Positions 15,431 through 24,901 of a stretch of 64,000 bases of DNA are shown one piece after another. This DNA comes from Micromonospora haikouensis (GTDB lineage: Bacteria > Actinomycetota > Actinomycetes > Mycobacteriales > Micromonosporaceae), in the NCBI RefSeq assembly GCF_900091595.1, contig NZ_FMCW01000015.1, positions 124,001 through 188,000 on the forward strand, in the 5' to 3' direction. Each line of letters opens with the position of its first letter. Within the stretch, counting starts at the first letter, position 1. Below the pieces are notes generated by a model. That model did not search any database and was not told the origin of the DNA. It saw only the letters and a program-made list of their open reading frames with translations. Made by a program: the position numbers and the translations under genes.

Positions 15431-16480
15431 ATGGAGTTCGACTTCGCCGACGTGCAGCCGAAGCTCCTCATGTTGTTGTACGGGCTGATCGCGTTCGCCG
15501 TGGTCGTCGGGGGCCTGCTGCTGCTCCTCGACGCCGTGCCGTCCTACTTCGCCCGACGCCACGAGGCACAGCTGATCGCCGCCGCGGCGAACGGGGCTCC
15601 ACTGCCCCGGCGCCGCAAGCCGCGCGAGGGCATGTTCGCGTTCTTCTTCCTGCTGCCAGCGGTGCTGCTGCTCATGATCGGCCTGGTCGTCCCGGCCATC
15701 CGCACCACGTTGCTGTCGTTCATGGACGGCGGCAGCCGCAACTGGGTGGGACTCGACAACTACGCCTGGATGTTCTCCGACAGCTCGATCATCCGGGTGC
15801 TGATCAACACGCTCGTGTGGGTGCTGCTGGTGCCGCTGGTGGCCACCGCTTTCGGGCTGCTCTACGCGGTCATGGTGGACAAGGCCCGGTTCGAGTCGGT
15901 GGCCAAGTCCCTGATCTTCATGCCGATGGCGATCTCGTTCGTCGGCGCGGCGATCATCTGGAAGTTCGTCTACGCCTACCGCGGCGAGGGGCAGGACCAG
16001 ATCGGCCTGCTCAACCAGATCGTGGTGAGCCTCGGCGGTGAGCCCAAGCAGTGGCTGCTGGAATCGCCGCTGAACACCCTGCTGCTGATCGTGATCATGG
16101 TCTGGATCCAGGCCGGCTTCGCCATGGTGGTGCTCTCCGCGGCGATCAAGGCCATCCCGGCCGACATCGTCGAGGCCGCCCGGCTCGACGGGGTCACCCC
16201 GTGGCAGATGTTCTGGCAGATCACCATGCCGAGCATCCGCCCGGCGCTGATCGTCGTGGTCGTGACGCTGTCGATCGCCACGCTGAAGGTCTTCGACATC
16301 GTCCGGACCGCGACCAACGGCAACTACGACACCAGCGTCATCGCGAACGAGATGTACAACCAGGCGTTCCGGTACGGCCAGAACGGGCAGGGCTCGGCGC
16401 TGGCGGTCTTCCTCTTCGTCCTGGTGATCCCGCTCGTGATCTACCAGATCCGCAACCTGCGTCAGCAGCGGGAGGGCTGA
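15431..16480 (+). CDS. aglF: ABC transporter permease, AglF-like
   Basis: A 349-residue inner-membrane permease. It has an extra N-terminal membrane segment (residues 10-35) before the usual six-helix BPD core, which begins near REGMFAFFFLLPA. The cytoplasmic EAA loop, EAARLDGVTPWQMFWQI, contacts the ATPase. ATG 15431 is preferred to TTG 15428 because AAGGAGGG lies just upstream. It is followed after 1 nt by the second permease gene. Confidence 0.86.
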   Translation: MEFDFADVQPKLLMLLYGLIAFAVVVGGLLLLLDAVPSYFARRHEAQLIAAAANGAPLPRRRKPREGMFAFFFLLPAVLLLMIGLVVPAIRTTLLSFMDGGSRNWVGLDNYAWMFSDSSIIRVLINTLVWVLLVPLVATAFGLLYAVMVDKARFESVAKSLIFMPMAISFVGAAIIWKFVYAYRGEGQDQIGLLNQIVVSLGGEPKQWLLESPLNTLLLIVIMVWIQAGFAMVVLSAAIKAIPADIVEAARLDGVTPWQMFWQITMPSIRPALIVVVVTLSIATLKVFDIVRTATNGNYDTSVIANEMYNQAFRYGQNGQGSALAVFLFVLVIPLVIYQIRNLRQQREG

Positions 16481-16481
16481 G

Positions 16482-17447
16482 ATGACCACCACGACGCCCA
16501 CGCTCCCCGCCGGGGCACAGGCCACCGGAAAGACCACCACCACCGCCGGCCGGGTCCGCAAGCGGCTCAACAGCCGCACGGCGACGCTGATCTCGATCGT
16601 CATCGCGGTGTTCTGGACGATCCCCACCTTCGGCCTGTTCGTCTCCTCGTTCCGGCCGGAGAACGAGATCAAGACCACGGGCTGGTGGACGTTCTTCACC
16701 AACCCGCAGTTCACCCTGGAGAACTACCAGGAGGTGCTGTTCGGGCGCTCCTCGTCGTCGGGGCAGTTGGCCAACTACTTCATCAACTCGCTGGCGATCA
16801 CCATCCCGTCGGTGCTGTTCCCGATCGCGTTCGCGTCGCTGGCGGCGTACGCGCTGGCGTGGATCAACTTCCGGGGCCGGGACTGGGCGTACATCGCGAT
16901 CTTCGCGTTGCAGATCGTCCCGCTCCAGATGGCGCTGGTGCCGCTGCTGAAGTTCTTCTCCACCGGCGTGACCCTCGGCGGGGTGACCCTCATGCCCGCC
17001 TGGGACCTGGTCGACGAGCAGAAGTTCGCGCAGGTGTGGTTCGCGCACACCTGCTTCGCGCTGCCGTTCGCCGTCTTCCTGCTGCACAACTTCATCGCGC
17101 AGCTCCCCAAGGACCTGATGGAGGCGGCCCGGGTCGACGGGGCGACCCACCCCAAGATCTTCCGCACCATCGTCCTGCCGCTGATCACCCCGGCCCTGGC
17201 GGCCTTCGGCATCTTCCAGTTCCTCTGGGTCTGGAACGACCTGCTGGTCGCGTTGATCTTCGCCGGGGGCAGCAGCGAGACCGCCCCGCTGACCGTGCGG
17301 CTGGCCGAGATGGCCGGCAGCCGGGGCAACGAGTGGCAGCGGCTGACCTCGGGCGCGTTCGTCTCGATCGTCGTACCGCTGATCGTGTTCCTGTCGCTCC
17401 AGCGATACTTCGTGCGCGGCCTGCTCGCCGGCAGCGTCAAGGGCTGA
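16482..17447 (+). CDS. aglG: ABC transporter permease, AglG-like
   Basis: A 321-residue inner-membrane permease with six helices and the EAA loop EAARVDGATHPKIFRTIVLP. It is the heterodimer partner of the preceding permease; the start is 2 nt after its stop codon. The N-terminal 30 residues are Thr-rich and cytoplasmic. A strong hairpin terminator follows at 17453. Confidence 0.86.
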   Translation: MTTTTPTLPAGAQATGKTTTTAGRVRKRLNSRTATLISIVIAVFWTIPTFGLFVSSFRPENEIKTTGWWTFFTNPQFTLENYQEVLFGRSSSSGQLANYFINSLAITIPSVLFPIAFASLAAYALAWINFRGRDWAYIAIFALQIVPLQMALVPLLKFFSTGVTLGGVTLMPAWDLVDEQKFAQVWFAHTCFALPFAVFLLHNFIAQLPKDLMEAARVDGATHPKIFRTIVLPLITPALAAFGIFQFLWVWNDLLVALIFAGGSSETAPLTVRLAEMAGSRGNEWQRLTSGAFVSIVVPLIVFLSLQRYFVRGLLAGSVKG

Positions 17448-17452
17448 CTCGC

Positions 17453-17488
17453 GACCGCCGCCGCCCGCGTTCCCGGGCGGCGGCGGTC
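17453..17488 (+). terminator. 15 bp perfect hairpin after aglG
   Basis: GACCGCCGCCGCCCG at 17453-17467 pairs perfectly with 17474-17488 around a 6 nt loop. It separates transporter genes from the regulator gene, whose start is 20 nt further on, so it is either a partial terminator or a stabilising structure. Confidence 0.7.
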
Positions 17489-17507
17489 CGGGCCGGAGCG
17501 GGAATCC

Positions 17508-18596
17508 ATGACCAAGATCGATGATGTCGCCCGCCTGGCCGGGGTCTCCACCGCCACCGTCTCGCGGGCCCTGCGCGGCCTGCCGACGGTCTCCGCGGCC
17601 ACCCGCCGCCGGGTCCTCGCCGCCGCCGAGCAGCTCCAGTACGCGGTCTCGCCGAGCGCGTCGCGGCTCGCCGGCGGGCGAACCGCCACCGTGGCCGTGA
17701 TCGTCCCCCGGATCACCCGCTGGTTCTTCGGCACCGTGGTCGAGGCCGTCGAGGAGACCCTGCACGAGTCCGGCTACGACCTGCTGCTCTACAACCTCGG
17801 CGGCCGGGAACGCACCCGCCAGCGGGTGCTGGGCACCGCCAACCTGCACAAGCGGGTGGACGCCGTGATGCTGGTCGCCACCCCGCTGCGCCGGGCCGAG
17901 CTGGCCGCGCTCACCATGCTGGACCTGCCGGGCGTGACCATCAGCTCCGGCAGCGGGGTGCCCGGCTGGCCCTGCGTACGCATCGACGACGTGGCCGCCG
18001 CGCGGACCGCCACCCGGCACCTGCTCGACCTGGGCCACCGCCGGATCGCGCACATCTCCGGCGACCCGGACGACGAGCTGGCCTTCACCACCCACCTGGA
18101 CCGGCGCCGGGGCTACCAGGAGGCGCTGCGCTCCGCCGGCATCGAGCCCGACCCGTGCCTGGACGTCGAGTCGCAGTTCACCATCGACGGCGGCGAGCAG
18201 GCCACCATCGAGCTGCTCGCCCGGGGCGAGCCACCGACCGCCATCTTCGCCGCCTGCGACGAGATGGCCATGGGCGCGATGAGCGCGCTGCGCGACGCGG
18301 GCCTGCGGGTCCCGCAGGACGTGAGCGTCATCGGCATCGACGACCACGACCTGTCCGGGGTGCTCGGGCTGAGCACGATCGCCCAGCCGGCGGCGGAGCA
18401 GGGCCGGCTCGCGGCCCGCATCCTGCTCGACCCGCTCGGCGGCCGGGACCTCCCGCCACCGGCCGGGCCGCTCGTGTCCGGGCCGCTCGTGCCCGGCCCG
18501 CGCGGGGTCGGCCCGGCCGGGCCGGCCGCCGCGCCGCTGATCCTGCCCACCCGCCTCGTGGTACGCGACTCGACCGCCCCGCCCCGGGCGGACTGA
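17508..18596 (+). CDS. aglR: LacI-family transcriptional regulator, AglR-like
   Basis: A 362-residue repressor with a classic N-terminal helix-turn-helix (IDDVARLAGVSTATVSRALRG) and hinge, and a periplasmic-binding-protein-like sensor domain ending in the QPAAEQGRLAARILLDPL region. It should bind the operator at 13934 and respond to an alpha-glucoside. An unusual Gly/Pro/Val insert (GPLVSGPLVPGPRG) lies at about residues 318-336, before the last beta strand. It lies between the transporter genes and the GH13 gene. Confidence 0.85.
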   Translation: MTKIDDVARLAGVSTATVSRALRGLPTVSAATRRRVLAAAEQLQYAVSPSASRLAGGRTATVAVIVPRITRWFFGTVVEAVEETLHESGYDLLLYNLGGRERTRQRVLGTANLHKRVDAVMLVATPLRRAELAALTMLDLPGVTISSGSGVPGWPCVRIDDVAAARTATRHLLDLGHRRIAHISGDPDDELAFTTHLDRRRGYQEALRSAGIEPDPCLDVESQFTIDGGEQATIELLARGEPPTAIFAACDEMAMGAMSALRDAGLRVPQDVSVIGIDDHDLSGVLGLSTIAQPAAEQGRLAARILLDPLGGRDLPPPAGPLVSGPLVPGPRGVGPAGPAAAPLILPTRLVVRDSTAPPRAD

Positions 18597-18644
18597 ACGC
18601 GGGCCGTCCGCCCGGCACCGGGCAGACTGGACGGGTTCGTCCGC

Positions 18645-20372
18645 GTGCCACCGGGGAACCATGACCGGGACGGCTTCGACACACGGGAGAAGGCCCTGAA
18701 CACCGACGCGACCCCACAGCAGCAGTCCACCGGCCCCACCACCGACTGGTGGACCGAGGCAGTGATCTACCAGATCTACCCGCGCTCGTTCGCCGACGCG
18801 AACGGTGACGGCATCGGCGACCTGCCGGGCATCACCGCCCGCCTCGACCACTTCGTCGAGCTGGGCGTGGACGCGGTCTGGCTGTCGCCGTTCTACCCGT
18901 CGCCACAGGCCGACGCCGGGTACGACGTGGCCGACTACCGCGACGTGGACCCGCTGTTCGGGCGGCTCGCCGACGCCGACCGGCTGATCGCCGAGGCACA
19001 CGCCCGCCGGCTGCGGGTCATCGTCGACCTCGTGCCCAACCACACGTCGTCGGCGCACCGCTGGTTCACCGCGGCCCTCGCCGCCGCCCCGGGCAGCCCC
19101 GAGCGCGCCCGGTACGTCTTCCGCGACGGCCTCGGGCCCGACGGCGACCAGCCGCCCAACGACTGGACCAGCGTCTTCGGCGGCCCCGCGTGGACCCGGG
19201 TCACCGAGCCCGACGGCCGGCCCGGCCAGTGGTACCTGCACCTGTTCGACCCCGGGCAGCCCGACCTGAACTGGGACAACCCGGAGGTCCGCGCCGAGTT
19301 CCTCGACGTGCTGCGGTTCTGGCTCGACCGGGGCGTCGACGGCTTCCGGGTGGACGTGGCGCACGGCCTGATCAAGCAGGCCGACCTGGCGAACTGGCAG
19401 GAGCCGCAGGAGATCCTCTCCGGCAGCGAGGTCGACAAGCCCCGCCCGCCGATGTGGGACCAGGACGGCGTCCACGAGGTCTACCGGGACTGGCGTCGCC
19501 TGCTCGACTCGTACGACGGCCAGCGGATCCTGGTCGCCGAGGCGTGGGTGGAGCCGGCCGAGCGGCTGGCCCGCTACGTGCGGCCCGACGAGATGCACCA
19601 GGCGTTCAACTTCGAGTACCTCACCGCGTCCTGGACCGCACCCGCCCAGTACGCGGTGATCACCCGCTCGCTGGAGGCCACCGACGCCGTCGGCGCGCCC
19701 ACCACGTGGGTGCTGTCCAACCACGACGTGGTCCGGCACGCCTCCCGCCTCGGCCTGCCCGTCGGCACCCCCCGCCCGAACGGCATCGGCATCGGCGACC
19801 CGCAGCCCGACGCCGCGCTGGGCCTGCGCCGGGCCCGGGCGGCCACCCTGCTGATGCTGGCCCTGCCCGGATCGGCCTATCTCTACCAGGGCGAGGAGCT
19901 GGGCCTGCCGGAGCACATGACGCTCCCCGACGAGGTGCGGCAGGACCCGACCTGGGAGCGCAGCGGGCACACCGAGCGCGGCCGGGACGGCTGCCGGGTG
20001 CCGATCCCGTGGGAGGCCGACGCCCCGTCGTACGGCTTCGGGCCGACCGACGCGAGTTGGCTGCCCCAGCCGCCGTCGTGGGCCGAGTACGCGCTCGACC
20101 GGCAGCGCGACGTGCCCGGCTCGACGTACGAGCTGTACCGCACCGCGCTGCGGCTGCGCCGCGAGCACGGGCTCGGCCGGGGCAGCCTCTACTGGCTCGC
20201 CTCGGGCGACGAGGTGGTGAGCTTCCGCAACGGCGACGTCACCGTGCTGACGAACTTTGGCGCGACGCCGGTGCCGGTGCCGGCCGGGGCGCAGGTGCTG
20301 CACGCCAGCGCCCCGCTGCCCGACGACGGCACCGTCGGGCAGGACGTCACCGTCTGGTTCCGCCCCGCCTGA
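18645..20372 (+). CDS. aglA: GH13 alpha-glucosidase, AglA-like
   Basis: A GH13 family enzyme of up to 575 residues that hydrolyses imported alpha-glucosides in the cytoplasm. All conserved regions are present: VIYQIYPRSFADANGDGIGD, DLVPNHTS, GFRVDVAHG with the nucleophile Asp, VAEAWV with the acid Glu, and LSNHDVVRH with the stabilising Asp. The start is uncertain. GTG 18645 is in frame, but CTG 18696 has the better ribosome-binding site (GGGAGAAGG) and removes 17 non-conserved residues. It is the last gene of the agl group. Confidence 0.88.
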   Translation: MPPGNHDRDGFDTREKALNTDATPQQQSTGPTTDWWTEAVIYQIYPRSFADANGDGIGDLPGITARLDHFVELGVDAVWLSPFYPSPQADAGYDVADYRDVDPLFGRLADADRLIAEAHARRLRVIVDLVPNHTSSAHRWFTAALAAAPGSPERARYVFRDGLGPDGDQPPNDWTSVFGGPAWTRVTEPDGRPGQWYLHLFDPGQPDLNWDNPEVRAEFLDVLRFWLDRGVDGFRVDVAHGLIKQADLANWQEPQEILSGSEVDKPRPPMWDQDGVHEVYRDWRRLLDSYDGQRILVAEAWVEPAERLARYVRPDEMHQAFNFEYLTASWTAPAQYAVITRSLEATDAVGAPTTWVLSNHDVVRHASRLGLPVGTPRPNGIGIGDPQPDAALGLRRARAATLLMLALPGSAYLYQGEELGLPEHMTLPDEVRQDPTWERSGHTERGRDGCRVPIPWEADAPSYGFGPTDASWLPQPPSWAEYALDRQRDVPGSTYELYRTALRLRREHGLGRGSLYWLASGDEVVSFRNGDVTVLTNFGATPVPVPAGAQVLHASAPLPDDGTVGQDVTVWFRPA

Positions 20373-20778
20373 TCCCCGCCGCCCCGCCCGGCCCGGCCTG
20401 GCCTGCCCCGCACCGGGTGCTCCGCTGGCGTCGCAGGGCGATCCGGCGGGTGTTGGGGGCTCTGTCGCCGCGTAGGGAGCTGATGTCGTAGATGACTCAC
20501 CCCCGTTCTGCCCCGCCCCGCCGACCGGTGAGGCGGGGCAGGGCGGGGACGCGCGGCAGGCGGGGCGACCGGGGCAGGAGCAACGGATGGGCGCAGCGGG
20601 GCAGGGCAGCACGCACACAGCAGGCGGGCAGGGCAGGGGCGTAGCGGGTGGGCGCAGCCGGGGCTGCACGGGCCCGTGAGTCATCTACGACATCAGCTCC
20701 CTATGCGGCGGAGGATCCCTGGCCGGGAGCCCGCCGTGACTGAAGGCGCACACGCCGGAAGCCCGCCGCGACCGCGTC
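20373..20778. other. 406 nt gap between aglA and the MFS gene
   Basis: This intergenic region between convergent genes holds the 231 bp inverted-repeat element described separately, and no gene. The interior is very G-rich on the plus strand with GGGGCAGG-type short repeats. Confidence 0.6.
20473..20703. repeat. 231 bp element with 28 bp perfect inverted termini
   Basis: The 28 nt at 20473-20500 are repeated exactly in inverted orientation at 20676-20703, and similarity continues outward for 6 nt with one mismatch. The arms contain the ATGTCG motif also seen in two other palindromic elements in this window. The interior has no coding potential. It could be a MITE-like element or a large cruciform terminator. 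I see no target-site duplication. Confidence 0.7.
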
Positions 20779-22203
20779 CTACAGGCGTTCGGCGCGCTCG
20801 TGCAGCAGGGTCCGCACGGCGTCGATGTCGCGGGGCGAGGTGCGGGAGGCCAGCCAGTACATGACGCCCGTCGGCACGAAGAAGAGCTGGAACACGGCCA
20901 GCCCGACGGCGTAGTTCAGCGGCGGCGGGAACGCTGCCCGCAGCGCGTGGAAGGCCACCCCGACCAGCCCGTTGCCGGCCGCCCGACCGACCCCGTTGAC
21001 CAGGTTGCCGAGGCTGTAGACGGTGCCCCGGTGCTCGGGCGGGTTGACGTCGGCGATGAGGGCGAACCAGTTCGGCGAGTTCGCCGACGTCAGCGCCAGC
21101 GCGAAGACGGCGGTGAGCAGGCTCAGCCCGACCGTCGGCTCGGTCACAACGCTGGCCAGCACCGCGCCGACCACCGCGCCGGTGGAACCACCGTCGGGCA
21201 CGTCGATGCGCAACGGCACGAAGAACAGGACCAGGTAGAACGGCAGTGCCGCGAGGATGCCCACCGCCGCGACCAGCGCCCGGCCCCGGGGCGTACGCCG
21301 CTGCACGGCGTCGCCCACCAGGCCGCCGACGATGGAGAGCACCCCGCCGAGCTGGAACAGGGTGGCGAAGACGCTGCCGACCACGACGGCCGTCGCCGCC
21401 GAGTAGCCCTGGGCCTGCGCCCGCTGGGCGAACAGCACCGGTAGCCAGACCAGCGACCCGAAGGCCGCCTGGGCGGTCAGCCCCTGCAGGACCAGCCAGC
21501 GGTTCGTCCGCCGGGCCAGGATGCCCGGCAGGTCGGCGCGGGTGATCCGGTAGTCGTACTCCGCGCCGCCGGCCAGCGCGCCGGCCAGCTCCGGCTCGCT
21601 CTGCCCGCGCCGGATGTCGTACGTGAACAGGTACGCCGCCGTCGCCGCCAGCCCGACCACGGTGAGCAGCCAGAACGGCCGCCGCCAGTCGGCGGCACCG
21701 AGCAGGCCGCCGACGAGCGTCCCGGCCAGGGTGCCGACGCCCTGGGACAGCCCCCAGAAGCTCATCACCAGCCCCCGGCGGCGCGGCGAGATGAGGTCGG
21801 TGACCACGGAGAAACCGACCGAACCGACCGCGCCGAGGCCGACCGCCGCGACGAGCTGGGCGGCCAGGAACGCCGGGTAGCCCTGCGCCAGCGCGCTGCC
21901 GCCGGTGCCGGCCGCCCAGACCAGGGTGCCGACCATCAGCAGCGGCTTGCGGTCGGTGCGGTCGCCGACGTACGCCCAACCGACGGCGGCGACCGCGCTG
22001 ACCAGGAAGCTGACGGCGGTGACCAGCCCGAGCAGGCGCTGGGACACGCCGAGCGAGCCGGAGATCGGGCCGTACAGCGGCGGGACGAGGCCGATCGCCA
22101 CGTTGTCCAGCGAGGCGAGCAGCACGAACACCAGCACGCTGTACGACCGGTGCGCCGCGCTACCGCCCCAGCCCCGCCGCCGTACCACCGACCGACCCGT
22201 CAC
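20779..22203 (-). CDS. MFS transporter
   Basis: A 474-residue, twelve-helix major facilitator superfamily protein. It has the loop 2-3 motif (GWAYVGDRTDRKPLLMVG) typical of the family, a cytoplasmic central loop and a C-terminal half with NSPNWFALIADV. The gene starts 34 nt after the xylulokinase stop on the same strand, so it may be co-transcribed with xylAB and move xylose or a xyloside. The substrate is not determined. GTG 22203 is the first plausible start. Confidence 0.82.
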   Translation of the reverse strand: MTGRSVVRRRGWGGSAAHRSYSVLVFVLLASLDNVAIGLVPPLYGPISGSLGVSQRLLGLVTAVSFLVSAVAAVGWAYVGDRTDRKPLLMVGTLVWAAGTGGSALAQGYPAFLAAQLVAAVGLGAVGSVGFSVVTDLISPRRRGLVMSFWGLSQGVGTLAGTLVGGLLGAADWRRPFWLLTVVGLAATAAYLFTYDIRRGQSEPELAGALAGGAEYDYRITRADLPGILARRTNRWLVLQGLTAQAAFGSLVWLPVLFAQRAQAQGYSAATAVVVGSVFATLFQLGGVLSIVGGLVGDAVQRRTPRGRALVAAVGILAALPFYLVLFFVPLRIDVPDGGSTGAVVGAVLASVVTEPTVGLSLLTAVFALALTSANSPNWFALIADVNPPEHRGTVYSLGNLVNGVGRAAGNGLVGVAFHALRAAFPPPLNYAVGLAVFQLFFVPTGVMYWLASRTSPRDIDAVRTLLHERAERL

Positions 22204-22237
22204 CGACCCAGCATGCCCGCTGCCGGGTCGGCCCCCG

Positions 22238-23680
22238 TCAGGCGGGCCGGTCGAGCACCCGGTCGCGGGCCGCCGCGTACCGCTCGCGGACGGCCGCGAC
22301 GCCGTCGGCCGCGTACTCCTGGGTGCCGGCCGGCGACCAGTCGGGCGCGTCCTGCCCGCCCAGGGCCAGCCAGGCTGCCTGGCGGGCGGCCCCGTCGGCC
22401 ACGTACTCCCCGGGCGGCGGCACGACCACCGGGCGGCCGAAGACCTGCGGCGCGATGCGACGCACCGCCGCCGACCGGGCCCCGCCGCCGACCAGGATCA
22501 CCCGCTCGGCCCGGCAGCCCTGCGCGGTCAGCGCGTCGAGGCCGTCGGCGAGCGCGCAGAGCATCCCCTCGACCGCGGCACGGGCCAGGTGCGCCGGGGT
22601 GGAGGTGCGCAGGGTGAGCCCGTGCACCGACCCGGTGGCCGACGGCCGGTTCGGGGTCCGCTCCCCCTCCAGGTAGGGGACCATCACCAGGCCGTCCGCG
22701 CCGGGCGGGGCGGACAGGGCAAGGTCGGACAGGGTGTCGAGGTCGACCCCGAGCATGGTGGCCGCCGCGTCGAGCACCCGGGCCGCGTTGAGCGTGCAGA
22801 CCAGCGGGAGATAGCGGCCGGTCACGTCGGCGAACCCGGCGACGGTGCCGGTCGGGTCGGCCGTCGGCGCGTCGGCGACGCTGAACACGGTGCCGGAGGT
22901 GCCGATGGAGACGACCACGTCGCCGGGGCGGGCCCCGACGCCGAACGCGGCGGCGGCGTTGTCGCCGGCCCCCGGCCCGAGCAGCGCCCCGCCGGGCCCC
23001 CCGCCGGCGGCGAGCGCCGCCGGGTCGAGGGCCCCGGCGGACTGGGTCGGCCCGAGCACGACGGGCACCTCCAGTCGCCGGCCGAAGGCGCGTTCAAGCA
23101 GGTCGAACCGGTATTCGCCGGTGGCCGGTGACCAGTAGCCGGTGCCGCTGGCGTCGCTGCGGTCGGTGCGCAGCGCGTCCAGGCCGGGCGCGCCGGCCAG
23201 CCGCCAGGTCAGCCAGTCGTGCGGCAGGCAGACGGCGGCGACCCGGTCGGCGTTGGCCGGCTCGTGCCGGGCCAGCCAGCGCAGCTTGGTGGCGGTGAAG
23301 CTGGCCACCGGGACGACGCCGACGGCGTCGGCCCAGAACCGCCCGCCGGCCTCGCCGCCGCCGGCCTCCTCGATCAGGTCGGCGGCGGCACCGGCGGAGC
23401 GGGTGTCGTTCCACAGCAGCGCCGGGCGGACCACCTCGCCCGACGCGTCGAGACAGACCATGCCGTGCTGCTGACCGGCGACGGAGACGGCGGCGACGTC
23501 GGCCAGGCCGCCGGCCTGCGCCACGGCGGCCTCCAACGCCGCCCACCAGGCCGCCGGGTCGACCTCGGTGCCGTCGGGGTGGGCGGCGCGGCCGGAGCGC
23601 ACCAGCGCCCCGGTCTCCGCGTCGCGGATCACCAGCTTGCAGGACTGGGTGGACGAGTCGAACCCGGCGACCAGGGGCAT
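22238..23680 (-). CDS. xylB: xylulokinase
   Basis: A 480-residue FGGY-family kinase that phosphorylates D-xylulose to D-xylulose 5-phosphate. It has the N-terminal phosphate motif AGFDSSTQSCK, the substrate motif GQQHGMVCLD, GDNAAAAFGVGA and the SIGTSGTVF ATP motif. ATG 23680 comes 10 nt after the xylA stop codon, so the two are co-transcribed. Confidence 0.93.
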   Translation of the reverse strand: MPLVAGFDSSTQSCKLVIRDAETGALVRSGRAAHPDGTEVDPAAWWAALEAAVAQAGGLADVAAVSVAGQQHGMVCLDASGEVVRPALLWNDTRSAGAAADLIEEAGGGEAGGRFWADAVGVVPVASFTATKLRWLARHEPANADRVAAVCLPHDWLTWRLAGAPGLDALRTDRSDASGTGYWSPATGEYRFDLLERAFGRRLEVPVVLGPTQSAGALDPAALAAGGGPGGALLGPGAGDNAAAAFGVGARPGDVVVSIGTSGTVFSVADAPTADPTGTVAGFADVTGRYLPLVCTLNAARVLDAAATMLGVDLDTLSDLALSAPPGADGLVMVPYLEGERTPNRPSATGSVHGLTLRTSTPAHLARAAVEGMLCALADGLDALTAQGCRAERVILVGGGARSAAVRRIAPQVFGRPVVVPPPGEYVADGAARQAAWLALGGQDAPDWSPAGTQEYAADGVAAVRERYAAARDRVLDRPA

Positions 23681-23690
23681 GGCGGCGGCC

Positions 23691-24878
23691 TCAGCGAGCG
23701 CCGAGCAGGTGCTCGACGGCCAGCTGGTTGAGCCGGACGAAGTGGAAGCCCCGCGCGGCGGCGGCGTCGACGTCGTACTCCTCGAAGACGGAACGGTCGG
23801 CGAGCAGCCCGGCGTAGCCCTCGCCGTCGGCGACGGTCGGGATGGACAGGTCGCCGACGCGGCTCGCGGCGAGGGCCTCGGCCACCTCCGGGTCGGCCCG
23901 GAACGCGGCGGCCCGCTCCTTGAGCAGCAGGTAGGTGCGCATGTTCGCCTCGGCCGAGGCCCACACGCCGGTGAAGTCCTCGGTGCGCGAGGGCTTGTAG
24001 TCGAAGTGGCGGGGGCCGTCGTAGGCCGGGCCGCCGTCGGGGCCGCCGTTCTCCAGCAGGTCCACCAGGGCGAACGCGTTCATCAGGTCGCCGTGGCCGA
24101 AGACCAGGTCCTGGTCGTACTTGATGCCGCGCTGGCCGTTGAGGTCGAGGTGGAACAGCTTGCCCTGCCACAACGCCTGGGCGATGCCGTGGGCGTAGTT
24201 GAGCCCGGCCATCTGCTCGTGGCCGACCTCGGGGTTGAGGCCGACCATCTCGGGGCGGGCCAGGGTGGAGATGAACGCCAGCGCGTGGCCGACGGTGGGC
24301 AGCAGGATGTCGCCGCGCGGCTCGTTCGGCTTCGGCTCGATGGCGAAGCGCAGGTCGTAGCCGCGGTCGACGACGTACTCGCAGAGCAGGTCGACGCCCT
24401 CGCGGTAGCGGTCCAGCGCCGCGCGGATGTCCTTGGCCAGGTCGTACTCGGAGCCCTCGCGGCCGCCCCACATGACGAACGTCTTGGCGCCCAGCTCGGC
24501 GGCGAGGTCGACGTTGCGCAGCACCTTGCGCAGCGCGTACCGCCGCACGTCGCGGTCGTTGCTGGTGAAGCCGCCGTCCTTGAACACCGGGTGGGTGAAC
24601 AGGTTGGTGGTGACCATCGGCACGACCAGGCCGGTCTCGTCGAGGGCCTTGCGGAACCGGGCGATCTGGGCGTCGCGGGCGGCGGAGTCCGCGCCGAACG
24701 GGATCAGGTCGTCGTCGTGGAAGGTGATCCCGTACGCGCCCAGCTCGGCGAGCTTGTGCACGGCCTCGACGGCGTCCAGCTCACCGCGGGTGGCGTCGCC
24801 GAACGGGTCGCGGGCCTGCCAGCCCACCGTCCAGAGGCCGAAGGAGAATTTGTCGGCGGGGGTGGGACGGGGTGCCAT
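23691..24878 (-). CDS. xylA: xylose isomerase
   Basis: A 395-residue metal-dependent isomerase that converts D-xylose to D-xylulose in the cytoplasm. The TIM-barrel motifs are present: GLWTVGWQARDPFG near the start, FHDDDLIPF, VMWGGREGSEY, EPKPNEPRGD, GHEQMAGLN and the metal site LDLNGQRG. The length matches Streptomyces-type class I enzymes. ATG 24878 follows GGAGGT. It is the first gene of the xylAB-MFS operon and is divergent from the ROK regulator. Confidence 0.95.
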   Translation of the reverse strand: MAPRPTPADKFSFGLWTVGWQARDPFGDATRGELDAVEAVHKLAELGAYGITFHDDDLIPFGADSAARDAQIARFRKALDETGLVVPMVTTNLFTHPVFKDGGFTSNDRDVRRYALRKVLRNVDLAAELGAKTFVMWGGREGSEYDLAKDIRAALDRYREGVDLLCEYVVDRGYDLRFAIEPKPNEPRGDILLPTVGHALAFISTLARPEMVGLNPEVGHEQMAGLNYAHGIAQALWQGKLFHLDLNGQRGIKYDQDLVFGHGDLMNAFALVDLLENGGPDGGPAYDGPRHFDYKPSRTEDFTGVWASAEANMRTYLLLKERAAAFRADPEVAEALAASRVGDLSIPTVADGEGYAGLLADRSVFEEYDVDAAAARGFHFVRLNQLAVEHLLGAR

Positions 24879-24901
24879 GGCAGACCTCCGGTAGCTATTT
24901 G

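Noticed and set aside
16338..20684. A minus-strand open frame of over 1400 codons across the agl operon
   Set aside because: It runs opposite five well-supported genes, has low-complexity Arg/Gly/Ala composition and no start context.
20473..20703. An insertion sequence
   Set aside because: The interior has no transposase frame. It is reported as a repeat element only.
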